From NCBI RefSeq assembly GCF_009727055.1, contig NC_052355.1:2959182-3023181 (forward strand): 64,000 nt of DNA. Reading direction: 5' to 3'. The translations under genes and the position numbers were made by a program. Position 1 is the stretch's first letter. Each line of letters begins with the position of its first letter. The notes beneath the pieces are model-generated. The model saw only the letters and a list, made by a program, of their open reading frames with translations. It ran no database searches and was not told the DNA's origin. This document shows, one piece after another, positions 10,615 to 22,318 of the stretch. The stretch is from Benincasa hispida (taxonomy: Eukaryota; Streptophyta; Magnoliopsida; Cucurbitales; Cucurbitaceae).

Positions 10615-12161
10615 AATGTCAACTATGAGTCCCACGCTATTTTTAAACGGAATGCAAAAAGGTATCGTGTTGTTCTTTAGTGAAACGACGTTGTTTTGGT
10701 CTCTCCTAGCTCATTCAGGATTTACTTCTTCCCATTTTTTTCTTTTCCTACCGTTTTTTCTCTTCTTACACCGTTTTTTCTTTTCTCCTCTAGCTCATTT
10801 AACATTCCAGTTTTTTTTTTTTTATTTTCTTTTCAAAATGACTTAAGCTGAAGGTTCTATAATCCATTTAATTTAGTCCTTCTTTTTCAGTATTTTCAAC
10901 GAACTCAAGTAGTTTCTATTAAAAAAGTTGACAAGTATAATATAAGAATATATATTTGACATGCATTGTATAGTTTAATAATAATGACAAACATTTTCTT
11001 GTATACCCTTTACTTATTCTTGGTGGATAAAATGGTTTTTTGTTTTTTTAATTAAAGTTAAGAAGATAAAGTGTCAGAAAAAAGTTGACAAGTATAATAT
11101 AAGAATATATATTTGACATGCATTGTATAGTTTAATAATAATCTCAAACATTTTCTTGTATACCCTTTACTTATTCTTGGTGGATAAAATGATTTTTTTG
11201 TTTTTTTTAATTAATGTTAAGAGGATAAAGTGTCAGAAAAAAGTTGAGAGAACAAAATTTTTTTCTTGGATTAAACCATCTATCTTATTGTCAGGACAAC
11301 AGAATGAATCTCCACATATTTAAAGAGTAACGGTTCGTAATATTTATGGTGTATCTAGAATACATTTTCAAGTGTATAATTTAAAAAAGAAGTCATTTAA
11401 AAAAAATGAAGTATTTGGCAACCGCTCAAACTAATTTTTCAAATGTATTTTAATAAGTTTTTATCAAAAATATTTAAATAAAAATGATTTTTTTTAAAAT
11501 ACTTTTTTCTCACGTCAATCTAAACCGACCCTTATATTTAGTACAAATTTCATACATTACACATGAAACACGTCTAATAATGAATCTAGGTCAATTATTT
11601 GGGATGATAATTGTGGTATGTTACTCAATTAAGAATCTTAGAGGAAAAAATTAACAATTACTTGAACGAATTTTAAGAATGGGATGAAATTAAAATCATT
11701 CAAGACCAAAAATTTTTCATTAAAATGCATCATTTTAATGTGTTTTCCCTCGTACATTAAATTAATTTATTATAGAATGTTTGTTTAACTCGAAAATCAC
11801 TCATGGTTGCAAAAATCAATACTTCTATTTCACCTAGATATGTCAACATGAGCTTATAAAGTGTTCAACTGTGCTAGAATTTGTATTGTCGACCTTTAGA
11901 AGTTTGATTTTTTCCATCCAATTTAAAATTTAATAGTTATTTCTAAATGTTCAATTTATTCGAGATAAACGTGACTATGGAAATATAAATTGTTTTATTA
12001 AATTTAAAAAGTATTGTATAAGTATTTGGGTCACGTGGAACTACAATTTTCAAAAGGATAGAAATAAGGAATTTTAGTTTTTTTTTTTTTAAATATTAAT
12101 ATTTTCGATTATGTTCAATTCACTTTAAAAAAGAATAAGATTCCAAAGTTCCTTTTTGAGT
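10615..12161 (+). other. intergenic region upstream of the EF-hand gene
   Basis: AT-rich sequence without a convincing gene. 10620-10846 has an open frame rich in Phe, made by T-runs. The notable feature is the direct duplication at 10921-11243. Nothing identifiable as a transposon ORF is present, so this is the left half of the TE-poor island around the gene. Confidence 0.5.
10921..11243 (+). repeat. tandem duplication, two copies of about 158 bp
   Basis: The word AAAAAAGTTGACAAGTATAA at 10921 recurs 157 bases on, and the closing word GTGTCAGAAAAAAGTTGA recurs after a further 159. The copies differ at only a few positions (GACAAAC versus CTCAAAC, GAAG versus GAGG). That marks a recent local duplication about 1 kb upstream of the EF-hand start codon. 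Confidence 0.85.
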
Positions 12162-12171
12162 TATTATAAAA
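12162..12171 (+). promoter_or_regulatory. TATA box of the EF-hand gene
   Basis: ATTATAAAAG lies about 75 bases upstream of the ATG at 12244. With a start about 30 bases downstream it would give a 5' UTR near 50 bases. Supported only by position and sequence. Confidence 0.4.
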
Positions 12172-12243
12172 GACTAAATATTGTGTTAAAGTTTGTTCCA
12201 TCTTCAAAATTCTCATAGAAACAAAGATAGTGCTAGTACAACC

Positions 12244-12768
12244 ATGTATATCCCCCAACTTCAAGTGTCCGAGACTAAGTATGAAGCAATTAAGTTGATC
12301 AAGAAGTATGAAAAAAATTGTGAAGAAGGTGTTCGTCGAAAAGCTATCAAAGACATTGCTCGAGGTTCAACTCAAATCAACAATAATCAAGGAATGATAT
12401 CGAGAATCCTGAAAACTAATGACGATGTTCCGCACAAGCTTAGCTCATATGCTCATATAGAACCAAATAAACAAATAGGAGGAAAAGCTCAAGTACCCAC
12501 TACAAGGGTTCTTGATATAAAGACATCTAATATGCAATTTAGTCGAGAGCAGATAAAGGAAATTTTTCAATACCATGATAGCGACAATGATGGTTTCCTC
12601 ACAATAAGGGATGTAACAGAAGCTTTTGTTTTTTTAGGATCCATTCTTCCACTCTACAAAGCTTATCATGGGATGATATACGCCGATACTAATAAAGATG
12701 GTCGTATCAGTTGGGATGAGCTAGACAAACTCATCGATTATGCAAATAAATTTATCAAGAAGAAATGA
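12244..12768 (+). CDS. EF-hand calcium-binding protein (calmodulin-like, two EF-hands)
   Basis: An intronless frame of 174 codons. The first ATG is at 12244, with A at -3. An open frame runs upstream only by a TTG and is not used here. Residues 1-100 are lysine-rich and match nothing I know. The C-terminal half holds a pair of EF-hands. Loop 1 is residues 112-123 (DSDNDGFLTIRD), with Asp instead of the usual Glu at position 12. Loop 2 is residues 148-159 (DTNKDGRISWDE) and is canonical. The tail is basic (KFIKKK). By family knowledge it would bind Ca2+ in the cytosol or nucleus and act as a sensor. The target is unknown. It is the only intact host-type gene in the window, and no signal peptide or membrane segment is visible. 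Confidence 0.85.
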   Translation: MYIPQLQVSETKYEAIKLIKKYEKNCEEGVRRKAIKDIARGSTQINNNQGMISRILKTNDDVPHKLSSYAHIEPNKQIGGKAQVPTTRVLDIKTSNMQFSREQIKEIFQYHDSDNDGFLTIRDVTEAFVFLGSILPLYKAYHGMIYADTNKDGRISWDELDKLIDYANKFIKKK

Positions 12769-12877
12769 TCATTTTTTAGCTACTTTCACATGCATTTCAT
12801 GTATGAAGGTAAATTTCAATTTGAAGTCAACCATTGAAAATAATAGTCTAAACACATGTAAAGACTAGTATATTTGA

Positions 12878-12883
12878 AATAAA
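12878..12883 (+). terminator. polyadenylation signal after the EF-hand gene
   Basis: AATAAA lies about 110 bases downstream of the stop codon, within an AT-rich 3' UTR. This is a reasonable distance for a plant near-upstream element. Confidence 0.35.
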
Positions 12884-13446
12884 GAATTCATCTACCCTTT
12901 TTTTCCTTCTTGCAATTATTGATTGCAATGCTTATTTTTGTACTAGTAAACTGGAATGCAGGAGAAGCCGTATTCAAATCATCAATTAAATAAGAAAGCA
13001 AACCATAGAATCTGGTGTTAGGATAAATGATATAAAAGAATTGAATATACTAGCAAAATAATTATATTTCAATTAGATATAGTACACATGTTGTATATAA
13101 TGATAATGTTCAAACAAAAATTTATAAAAATCTCAAAAGCTTGTAAAGATTCAAAAGGTAGTCAAGGCACGCTTCTGATAAGCATTGTCCTGAAGACAAT
13201 TATTCGCTTTGCACATGCTACAGATTACAGTGATTGTCTCAATGACATGCCCAACGGAGGGTGTCCAATCCTCTCTTAGGCCGTTAAATAAAATTTATAT
13301 TTACCAATTAGTACTACCATTCTACTAAGTAGTACAAGTGGCAATATTGAATCGATCCATAGGAAAGCACAAAGATTTGTTTCATAAAGCCTGTTCTATA
13401 GTTAATGAGGTAAATAGAGGAGAGGGGGTATGCGTAAAATAAATGT
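12884..13446. other. intergenic sequence, no gene supported
   Basis: A 63-codon frame at 13088-13279 starts with ATG and ends DCLNDMPNGGCPILS. It has no recognisable domain and AT-rich codons. I see nothing else. Confidence 0.35.
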
Positions 13447-13667
13447 TGGGATTTGTGCCCTAAAGCCTCATAATTAATTATTTTATTAATTTAATTATTG
13501 ATTATGAAATATTAGTGTATCCATTAACTAGAAAAATCCAAGGTTATTACATGTAGTCTTGAACATTATGTAGTTGATATATAGAAGGAACATGCTCAAG
13601 AAATAACCTAAAGGTCTACAGTATATGGATGAGGTTGGGTGCCTCATCTGAAGAGATTTAATCCCAA
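13447..13667 (+). repeat. 5' fragment of a copia LTR
   Basis: It begins TGTTGGGATTTGTGCCCTAA, the start shared by the LTR families here. It continues with the AACCTAAAGGTCTACAGTAT region, then stops at about 13667 where an oppositely oriented LTR begins. Confidence 0.6.
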
Positions 13668-14999
13668 TGCGAAAACGATTTATCATTTTGTCCCAATTTT
13701 TTTTACAAAATACTACATAGCATAAACATAAAAAATTAGGCTAAACATGCTTTATAAAGAAATTAATTAGAGAAAATGAATTACAACTTTGTAGAACCAA
13801 TTCTTAAAGACCTTTTCCCAATCTTCTAGATCCACTGCGTGATCAAACCACGAGCAAGACACGACCAACACTCTTTTCTACTATTCTCTTTAGAATAAGG
13901 AAGCTTGTGGGAGCTTTAGTGTTCTTGGAGAAGGGAAAGGCAAAACCAGGGAACGCTTCTCTATTATTATTATTATTATTTTTTTATTATTATTTTTTTT
14001 TTACATAAGAGTGAAAGAGAGTTATTCTGTATTTCTTAGACTTGAAGGGATCAGAATAAAACGTGAGGGAGTTAAATCCTCTCATTCCACTAACTATTCC
14101 TCTGCAATGTAGGGGAATTGACTAATTAATTTATTAATTTGGAATTTAAATTAATAATTAATTAAATAATGAGTCAAATTAAAATTTATTTAATCTTTAA
14201 TTAAATATCAAATATTTAATTAGTTTCATATTTGAATCATGCTCAAATATCCATGTCTCTCATAACCTATAGTTTACTATGAATCTCATCCGCATTAAAT
14301 TTATTATATAGGTTCAATATGAACCAATTCATATTATTTAATATATGAACCTCAAATATTATTCTCTCATATTATATAGTTTTTAATTTGAATCTAATTT
14401 AAGTAAACTATAATTTATAATGTATCTAGATACATTATATTAAATTGTATTGTATACAATAAATTCCCTTAAACAATAATTTAAACACTTCAAATTTACA
14501 ACACATATATCTTTGTTTAGTCCCATTATGAGCTAGAGAGAGACCTTATGGATCTACAATTATAAGCTCTAATGATACAAGATTAATTAATTAAACTTTT
14601 TCATTAAATTAATCAACATTCATTAACTATGGGGCGCTCCATTATAGACCCACAACTGCATTCTTTTGAACTGTAGAATATTTATGTGTCTATTGATTTT
14701 TAAACATTTCTTGTAAGTCAATTCTTTACAGGTTGTTTGTAACTACAACTGGGTCAAATTTTTGTTTTACCCTTATAGTTACTTCTTGCTTCTTAAGTAC
14801 CACTAATTCTCTAATGAACAATATATTTATGGTCCAACCATAAACAAAATCTCTCTCAAGCCAGTGAGAGGGTGAGGCCTCATTGTTCAAGTCATGGAAT
14901 CAGCACTTAAGAGAACAACCTATCTACTTACCCTAAAGGAGGGAAGGAGTGAATTTCGTCTTGTGACGCTATGTTCCCAACTCCCCACTTGGTATCATT
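13668..14999 (-). repeat. truncated copia LTR on the minus strand
   Basis: Read on the minus strand it ends in TTTTCGCA at 13668. It contains the diagnostic AAGACGAAATTCACTCC and GAGGCCTCACCCTC segments seen in the LTRs at 16745-18646 and 51163-52877. Its 5' part is missing: the sequence changes near 15000 to the DNA-transposon end. A TTA microsatellite lies at about 13962-13982. Confidence 0.65.
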
Positions 15000-15310
15000 C
15001 CCTTACCTACAAGAACTTTCACCTTTTCCCACGCAAAAAACATCGCGCAAAGTACTAAAAACGTTGGGACAGGTTATGTCAACAAATTTTTTTGTGTCAG
15101 TATAGTCATCGTCGTTTCCATGTTGGGAGAAGTGCCTCCCAACGAAAACTATTTTTTTCGATATAAATACTATTTTTACCAACGAAATTTTTTGCGTTGG
15201 CATATGTGTTTTTTCAACAAAATACAATTTGGACAACAAAAAAATTTTTCTAAACAACAAAAATTTCAAGTTCAATAGACCAATATCTGTCAACATTTAT
15301 TTGCGTCGAT
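15000..15310 (+). mobile_element. possible CACTA-type terminal region
   Basis: CCTACAAGAACTTTCACCTT at about 15006 resembles the CACTACAAGAA start of CACTA elements, and it cuts off the LTR before it. Downstream there are several inverted words, such as GTTGGGAG facing CTCCCAAC at 15123-15144, and repeats of CAACGAAA and GTTGGCA. No matching opposite end was found, so extent and identity are uncertain. Confidence 0.35.
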
Positions 15311-15938
15311 ATAAGTTGTTTATAATTTTATATATATTTTGTAATGATTAAATAACCAAATTTTTATTTCCTTAATACCTAATTATGCATAAACAAAAAT
15401 TAATCTCCAATCAAATCACTTGGGGGAAAATATATCAAAATTAAGCTTATAAATTTAAAAATAAGACTAATATTCAATACACAAGCTATAAAAAAAAAAA
15501 GCTTATTCTTCCCTTAGCCAAAATACCCTAAACCCCAATAAGTGAGATACTAAACCAAACTAAGTAATCATCTCAAAATCTTCTCACAATCTCCAAAAAA
15601 TAATCTTTAGGAATTTATACTAACAACCTGAAATAGGACAAACAGATATTATGAAAGATTTCTTAAAAACAACAAAGAAAAATGTACAAAAAGATCTTAA
15701 CAATCACACAAAGACTTTAAACAAAATGTTTAAAATGGTTGTAAGGAATGATCCCCCTCTTAAGCTACAAACATGTCATCAATGTTCATAATTAAAACAT
15801 GGACACCACAAACAACCATTTTACTATCTAAAAAGTGATTAAAATGGTTATAATTAAGATGTGAACCCCCATTCACACTATGAGCATGTCGTAAATTCAT
15901 TTAAACAAATACATAAACGCCCTTTAAACCACCACAAC
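15311..15938. other. AT-rich sequence, no gene
   Basis: No coding sequence recognised. From about 15740 two diverged copies of a segment containing AAAATGG and AACCCCC or ATCCCCC, followed by a CATGTC word, foreshadow the tandem repeat that starts at 15939. Confidence 0.4.
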
Positions 15939-16615
15939 TATCGGATCCCTACAAATTAGCCAAGAACAAAATTTCTTTAAAGTGCACAATTAGGGCCGGC
16001 TTTTTTTCCCAAGGAAAAAATAAATTTTCCTTTTAAAAAAAAAAAAAACCAACAAATTTTTTTTCACAAACATAATACGGTCTCCCCTCCCCCCTTCCCA
16101 TAGCTCGCACACGTGTTCCTGAGTTCCACCTAAGTTCCATTTAAACCTACAAAGTAGTAACACATGCATAAAACGTGTTGAAATGAATCCCTCCTCCCTA
16201 AATCCATCTAAATTTCTTTCAAGACTAAACCAGTCATTTGATAGTCCTAAAAGCATATAACTCAACTCTCGGATCCCTACAAATAAGCCAAGAACAAAGT
16301 TCTTTTAATGTGCATAATTAGGCTTCTAGATAATCTAAAAAACAATTACAATATATACATCCCTCCCCTCCAGCCAAGCTATGAATGTGTCTTAGTTCCA
16401 CCTAAATGCCATTTAAACCTATAAAGTAGCAACAAATATATAGAAAGTGTCAAAGTAAATCCCTTCTCCCTAAATCCACCTAAATTTCTTTCAAGACTAA
16501 TCCCGTCATTCGATAGTCCTAAAAGCATATAACTAAACTCTAGGATCCCTATAAATAAGTCAAGAACAAAGTTCCTAGACAATTAGGCTTCTAGATAATC
16601 TAAAGTTGCTAAATC
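15939..16615. repeat. tandem repeat, about 270-330 bp unit, 2 to 3 copies
   Basis: Words such as GGATCCCTACAAATTAGCC recur at 15943, 16271 and 16543. The segment GTTCCACCTAA to GATAGTCCTAAAAGCATATAA recurs at about 16115-16262 and 16391-16534. Copies are roughly 85 percent alike by eye. No coding sense. It abuts the 3' LTR of copia element C. Confidence 0.75.
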
Positions 16616-16744
16616 CACTAAAATGCTCAAATTTGAAATTGCTACCATAACTGCATGATAGCCACAACATGACCAAATTATGTTCCTAAATCCACTAACC
16701 AAGAACTGAAAGTTGTCATGAAGAAAATTTTTGGAAAAGATCCT
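16616..16744. other. short spacer, nothing recognised
   Basis: It lies between the tandem repeat and the end of the copia C 3' LTR. Confidence 0.4.
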
Positions 16745-18646
16745 TGAAGCTGAAGCAAAGATCATTTCAAATTCCGTTTTTATTGAATATAAAGTTTTAT
16801 AGCAAAACAACAACAAGATATGCATTACTTAAAAATACAGCATGCTTTAAAACAATTACATAGAGTTTCGGAAACCCTTACTTTTGAAAAACTCTTTCTT
16901 CAACGACTCCCTTGTACAAACCACAAATAGAACTCCTTACATGTGGATGTCCTTCTTCACACGGACACCACCACTTGGGAACCTATTGTATTCTGTTGCG
17001 ATAAAGGATTCAAGTAAGGGTTGTGGACTTTGCTTGAATCCTTGGAAGAGGGAAAGATGTGGAAAGGATGAGAGGGATGAGAAGAACTTTTCTTCTCTGT
17101 GAGTTTTTCCTTAGAGAGAACACTTCTTTTTTTAGAGAATTAAAGAAGAAGATGATTCATTCAACTTCTTGAATCCCACGTAAGTTAACTTGAGAGAATG
17201 GGGGGAGTGATTTATAACTCCATTCCTTTTTATTAATTTCAATTAAATTAATAAAATAGAATATATATATATATATATATAATAACTACTTTATTTTATA
17301 TATACATATATGTTATATCAAATATAACATATAGCCTATAGTTTTATATTGCATCAAATATAACATAAACTATAGATTTTATTCTCTCTCAATTATACAT
17401 GGCATTTAATATAAATTACATTTATATTAAATCCACTTATATGAATCTCATCCATATAAAAGATATTTGGATCCTATCTAAATATTTAATTCCTCTCAAT
17501 ATAAATCATATCTATATTTTATTACATGAATCTTATTCATATAATTGGTATTTGAATCATATTGAAATTCCTCTCAATTATAGTGTATCAAATACATTAT
17601 AATGAATTATATCATATATAATTAATTCCCTCAATTAATTTGAACACATCAAATTAATCCAAAGATTAAATCTCAATTAAATCTCTGTTGAGCTACATTA
17701 TAATGGACTTGTAGATTGAAGCTCCAACAGTACTCGAATAATTAATTAAACTCTTTAATTAAATTACCCAACATCCGTTAATTGTCGGTCAGTCCACTAA
17801 AGACCAACAGCTGCACTCTTCACACTACATGTCCATTGGATATAACCAATCAATAATGCGCCCTTCACAAATTGATCATAAGTATAGTTGGGCCAAAATA
17901 CCATTTTGACCCTGTAGTTACATCTAACTTCTCAAGTACCACTGAGTTCTCTAATGAACAATAAGTCATAGTCCCATTATGATCAAGTTCCTCTCGATCC
18001 AGGAGAGGGTATGGCCACTATGTTCAAGACCCGAAATCAACCCTTGAGGGAGAAATTTATCTACTTGCCCCTGCATCAGGGAAGAAGTGAATTCCGTCTT
18101 GTGTAGTTGTGTTCCCAGCTCCCCAGTCAAACGAATCCCCAAAATGATAGGCTTGTTAAGTTAGCAATTTGGCCACTCTCACCCATACAAATCAAAGGAC
18201 CACCTTCATGAGCAGGAGTTCACAACTCACTCTAGATTCAGTTCATGTCGGCTATGGTCATCTTAGTGAAATGTATGTCCCTATTATTAACAGTGTTATA
18301 TAAAGAGACTAATCATTTCATGGTCTGGTCTTATACAAACTCTATATAGGATACCCCCGCTTGCATGTCTCCACATGAATGATCAGGATCAGATCATTTG
18401 TAGCACTTTACAACACTTGTAACACATACAAAGCAGGCTATATCCATAGTGTCACTAGGATAAGGTACCCAGCCTTATCCATCTACTACAGACCGTTTAG
18501 GTTATTATTTAAACAAGATCCACTTGTATGTCTCTACATACTTGTATATGCTTATGAAATAACACTTATTTTATTAACAACAATATGTTTATATAAAGTT
18601 TACAAACTATGAGATTACAAGGAGACTTAAGACACCATTCCCAACA
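16745..18646 (-). repeat. 3' LTR of copia element C
   Basis: On the minus strand it runs from TGTTGGGAATGG at 18646 to CAGCTTCA at 16745 (1902 bp). The end parallels that of the family A LTRs (GGAATTTGAAATGATC then ..TCA). A TA microsatellite lies at about 17259-17280. Purine-rich AGTGGGAGAT sits just upstream as polypurine tract. Confidence 0.75.
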
Positions 18647-18779
18647 ATCTCCCACTTGTCCTAAAGATTAAGGAGACTAATATACAATACAAATAATGTA
18701 CAAAAATACAATAAACTATGGCATACATTATACCTCAGTAACATATCCCACTTGCCTTAAAGAATGTACTGCATATCCT

Positions 18780-20440
18780 ATAGACTCAGACTTTCTAGAT
18801 GATCCTCGAATAATTTTTCCATGAGAGGCTTTGTAAACGGATCGGCAATGTTCTGCTCCAAAGAAATTTTTGTGACAATCACGTCACCTCGATGCACAAT
18901 CTACCGAATCAAATGATATTTTCGTTTTATATGCTTGCTTCTTCGATGACTCCTAGGTTCCTTAGAATTTGCTACAGCACCACTGTTATCACAATAAAGT
19001 GTGGTGAGCAAAGACATATTTGGAACAACTTTCAAATATGTAAAGAACTTCTTAAGCCAAACAATCTCCTTACCAGTTTCATAAGAAGCTATGTATTCGT
19101 CTTCCATAGTGGAGTCTACAATGCATCCTTGCTTGATGCTTCGCCATACTATAGCTCGTCCATTCAGAGTAAAAACTGACCCTAATATGGATTTTCGAGA
19201 ATCCCGATCAGTCCGAAAGTTAGAGTCAGTGTATCCTGTAAGGATCAAATCCTTATCTTCACACATGATCATATAATCCCTCGTTCTTCAAATTTACTTG
19301 AGGATCATTTTGACCGCCGTCCAATGATCTAATCCTAGATTGGAATAATATCAACTGATAATCCATACTGTATAGCATATGTCAGGTCTAGTACATAACA
19401 TTGCATACACAAGGCTACCAATAGCCGATGCATAAGGAATTTGTCTCATTTTCTCAACCTCTTGAGGAGTCTTGGGACACTGTTCCTTAGACAAAAAATT
19501 TTCATGCTTGAAAGGTAATAAATCCTTCTTGGAATTGTGCATCGAATATCTGACAAGCATCTTGTCAATATACGATGCCTGAGACAAGGTCAACCCTTTG
19601 TTCTTACGATCCCTTATAATCTGGATCCTTAGAACAAAATGCGCCTCTCCCAAATCTTTCATTTGGAATTAGGTGGATAGCCATTCTTTTACATCAATCA
19701 GTAAACCTACATCATTCCCAATGAGTAGGATATCATCCACATTCAACATGAGGAAAGCTACTGAGTTGTTGATGATTTTCTTGTAAAGACAAGGCTTATC
19801 AACATTATGATCAAAACCATAAGATTTGACCACAGTATCAAATCTTATATTCCAAGATCGAGATTCCAACATTGTGATCAAAGCCATTGTCATAATATGT
19901 GGCTATGGACAAAAGAATCCTGATACACTTTAACATGACAACGGGTGAGAAAGATTCTTCATAGTCTACTCCCTCAACCTGAGTATAAAATTTTCCATAA
20001 GTCTAGCTTTAAAGGTCTATACCTTTCCATCTACACCTCTTTTCCTCCTATAGATCCATTTACAACCTATAGGTTTTACCCCATCAGTCTGATCTACAAG
20101 ATCTTAGACAAAATTGAAGTACATGGACTCTATTTCTTGATTCATGGCTTTAATCCATTCATCCTTGTCAACATCTTCCATTGCTTGCTTATAAGACAAC
20201 AGATCCTCAACACCATCTTGAGTTATGATGTTTTGGGCTTCTTTTAAACTCATGTAGCGTATAGGTGGGTTGTTAACCCTCCCACTATGTCGATGCAATC
20301 TCAACTCTTGAGATGGATGACTAGATGAACTAACATCAACAACCCTTGCTGATCAATCAACCTGTTCAACAACTCTTGTTGAAGTCTCAGTAATCTCATT
20401 AGAAATCTCAATTAAAAAAAGTTTACATCATGGTTTACAA
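18780..20440 (-). pseudogene. copia C reverse transcriptase and RNase H
   Basis: Read on the minus strand. The segment starts with WIKAMNQEIESMY (20104-20304) and GCKWIYRRKR. The part with the first catalytic Asp (VKTAFLNG region) is deleted between about 19950 and 19860. It continues with SWNIRFD, then NVDDILLIG where active copias have YVDD, then MKDLGEAHFVL. RNase H follows (LILTGYTDSNF, YCDNSGAVANSKEPRSHRRSKHI, then AD-PFTK). Stops break it near 19667, 19360 and 18900. It would have copied RNA to DNA and degraded the template. Loss of the first motif and the Y to N change in the active-site box show it is inactive. Confidence 0.88.
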
Positions 20441-21547
20441 TCCCTCATGTGGTCTTCTTCCAAGAATGTAGCACTTGTCGACAAAAACACTTTATTCTCA
20501 CTTGGATCATAGAAGTATCTACCTCTCATTTCCTTGGGGTAACCTACAAATAGGCACATTTTTTAACGAGGTTCCAACTTTTTGGGGTTTTCCATTAGCA
20601 CATGGGCTGAACATCTCCAAATTTTGAAGTGGCGTAAACTACCATTATGACCTCTATATAACTCAAAAGGTGTTTCAGAAACACTCTTTGAGGGAACGTT
20701 GTTCAAAATATAAGTTGCAGTCTCTACTACATATCACCAACATGAGTCAGTAAAATGAGCATAACTCGTCATAGACCGAACCATGTCCAACAGGGTTCTG
20801 TTTCTCCTTTCTGATATACCATTTTATTGAGGGGTACCTAGGGCTAAGAGTTGGGATGTGATTCCATGTCCTATCATATAGTTTTGGAATCTTAAGTCCA
20901 TATAATCTCCACCACGATCAGATCGTAGTGTTTTTATCTTTTTACCTAACAAGTTTTCAACTTCAGCCTTATACTCCTTGAACTTTTTAAGAGTTTCAGA
21001 TTTATGTTGCATTAGGTATAGATACCCAAATCTAGAATAATCATCTACGAAAGAGATGAAATATTCATACCAACCTCGTGCTTTTACATTGATCAGACCA
21101 CAAAGGTTCTTAATGTATAAGCTCCAAGGTTTCTTTGGCTCTATAACCTTTTCCAATAAAAGGTCGTTTGATCATTTTGTGTTCTAGTAAAGAATTTTAT
21201 TCTAAACCATTTAAAAGTCCACTTTTCACCAATTTATCAATCCTATTGAGATTAATGTGACCTAACCTTAGATGCAAAAGATGGGCATTTTCTTTAGGAG
21301 AAATTCTCGATCTTTTTACAATTGTTTCTATTTTGAACATTTCAGTATTGAGCACAACTTTTATGACTAATGGCCTTAGTACATACAAGTTATTTTCCAT
21401 TGAACCAAAACCTATCTCAATTCCATTCTTAAAAATAAACACTTTATTCTCAGAGAAGAATATGGAATAATTTTGTTCAATCAGACAAGAAACAGAAATT
21501 AGGTTCCTTTTGATATGAGGAACTACATATACGTTATCTAATAACAT
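20441..21547 (-). pseudogene. copia C integrase with pre-integrase zinc domain
   Basis: On the minus strand 21547-21197 carries the pre-integrase domain with HLRLGHINLNRID (zinc-binding His pair). 21156-20824 carries the core with FVDDYSRFGYLYLM and the second catalytic Asp in LRSDRGGDYM. 20820-20441 continues, with stops, through GISERRNRTLLDMV (third catalytic residue, Glu), HFKIWRC and KMCLFVGYPKE. The first catalytic Asp region is disrupted around 21157-21196, where the frame breaks. It would have inserted the cDNA into the genome; now non-functional. Confidence 0.88.
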
Positions 21548-21859
21548 ATATCATTTCTTGTCCAAAAATAACTTAAGCCTGCCTACATTAATAGCTGAAA
21601 CGACCTCACCAGTACCGACTCTAAGAGTCATATCTCCAGCTTCCAACTGTTTCTAGGAACTAAATCCTTGATGGGATGAACACACGTGGTTAGTAGCTCC
21701 TGAATCAACTATCCTGGCAGAATCATCATTCTCTATTAAGCACATCTCTAAGAAAAATAAATCATATTTATTTTCTTTGGAGTTCTTCCTTTTCTGGAGA
21801 GTAGTGGGATCAGTTCTAGAACCCAAATCATAAACTCCAAGTTTCACTTCAGAGGACAA
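21548..21859 (-). pseudogene. copia C aspartic protease
   Basis: On the minus strand the DSGATNHVC active-site motif follows CLIENDDSARIV. A stop sits in the next segment (near 21653) before the frame resumes with VGTGEVVSA and LDNVYVVP. The zinc knuckle expected between gag and protease is not visible. Retropepsin-type enzymes of this family cut the copia polyprotein. Confidence 0.85.
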
Positions 21860-21862
21860 TCC

Positions 21863-22318
21863 TCATCGATTAACATCATCAAAGTTAGCAACGATTGCTT
21901 TCTCTATTAGTCCCTTGACATTCAATATGGACTGGAGATTATCTTGAGAACTGACACTACTGGTTTCATTGTCATCAATCCCGTTTTGTTTGAATAGCGA
22001 AAACTTACGTTCAAACAATTCTTGCATTGATTCCATCATCTTATTTGCAATGACTATGTTCTCAAACCTTTTGGCCAACGCATCAGGTATGCTTACCAAA
22101 ATGTGAACTCGAGCCCCCAAATTAGCCTTCATCCACACCTCATATGCATTATGAACATTTAGTAGTGCATCATAGGTTGGGACTTGAGGGAAATCCTCAT
22201 TCATGACAATTTCGAGGTCGTTTACCACAAAAAATGCTTTAATAGATTCTTTCCACGTCGTGTAATTAAAATCGGTCAAACTAGAAAAGGCAACCAACAG
22301 AAAATTGCTATTTGACAT
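21863..22318 (-). pseudogene. copia C gag
   Basis: The frame on the minus strand starts MSNSNFLLVAFSSL at 22318. It matches the copia gag core (TWKESIKAFF, VWMKANLGARVHIL, MESMQELF) for about 110 residues. It then passes directly to a serine-rich tail and a stop, lacking the RNA-binding zinc knuckle, so it is internally deleted. It would form the virus-like particle shell. An ATG 15 codons upstream is also in frame but does not fit the family start. Confidence 0.85.

Noticed and set aside
10616..10846. 76-codon Phe-rich plus-strand frame
   Set aside because: Created by T-runs; no domain and starts at the CACTA flank.
13088..13279. 63-codon frame ending DCLNDMPNGGCPILS
   Set aside because: No domain or signal I recognise and no promoter evidence; kept only as part of the intergenic note.
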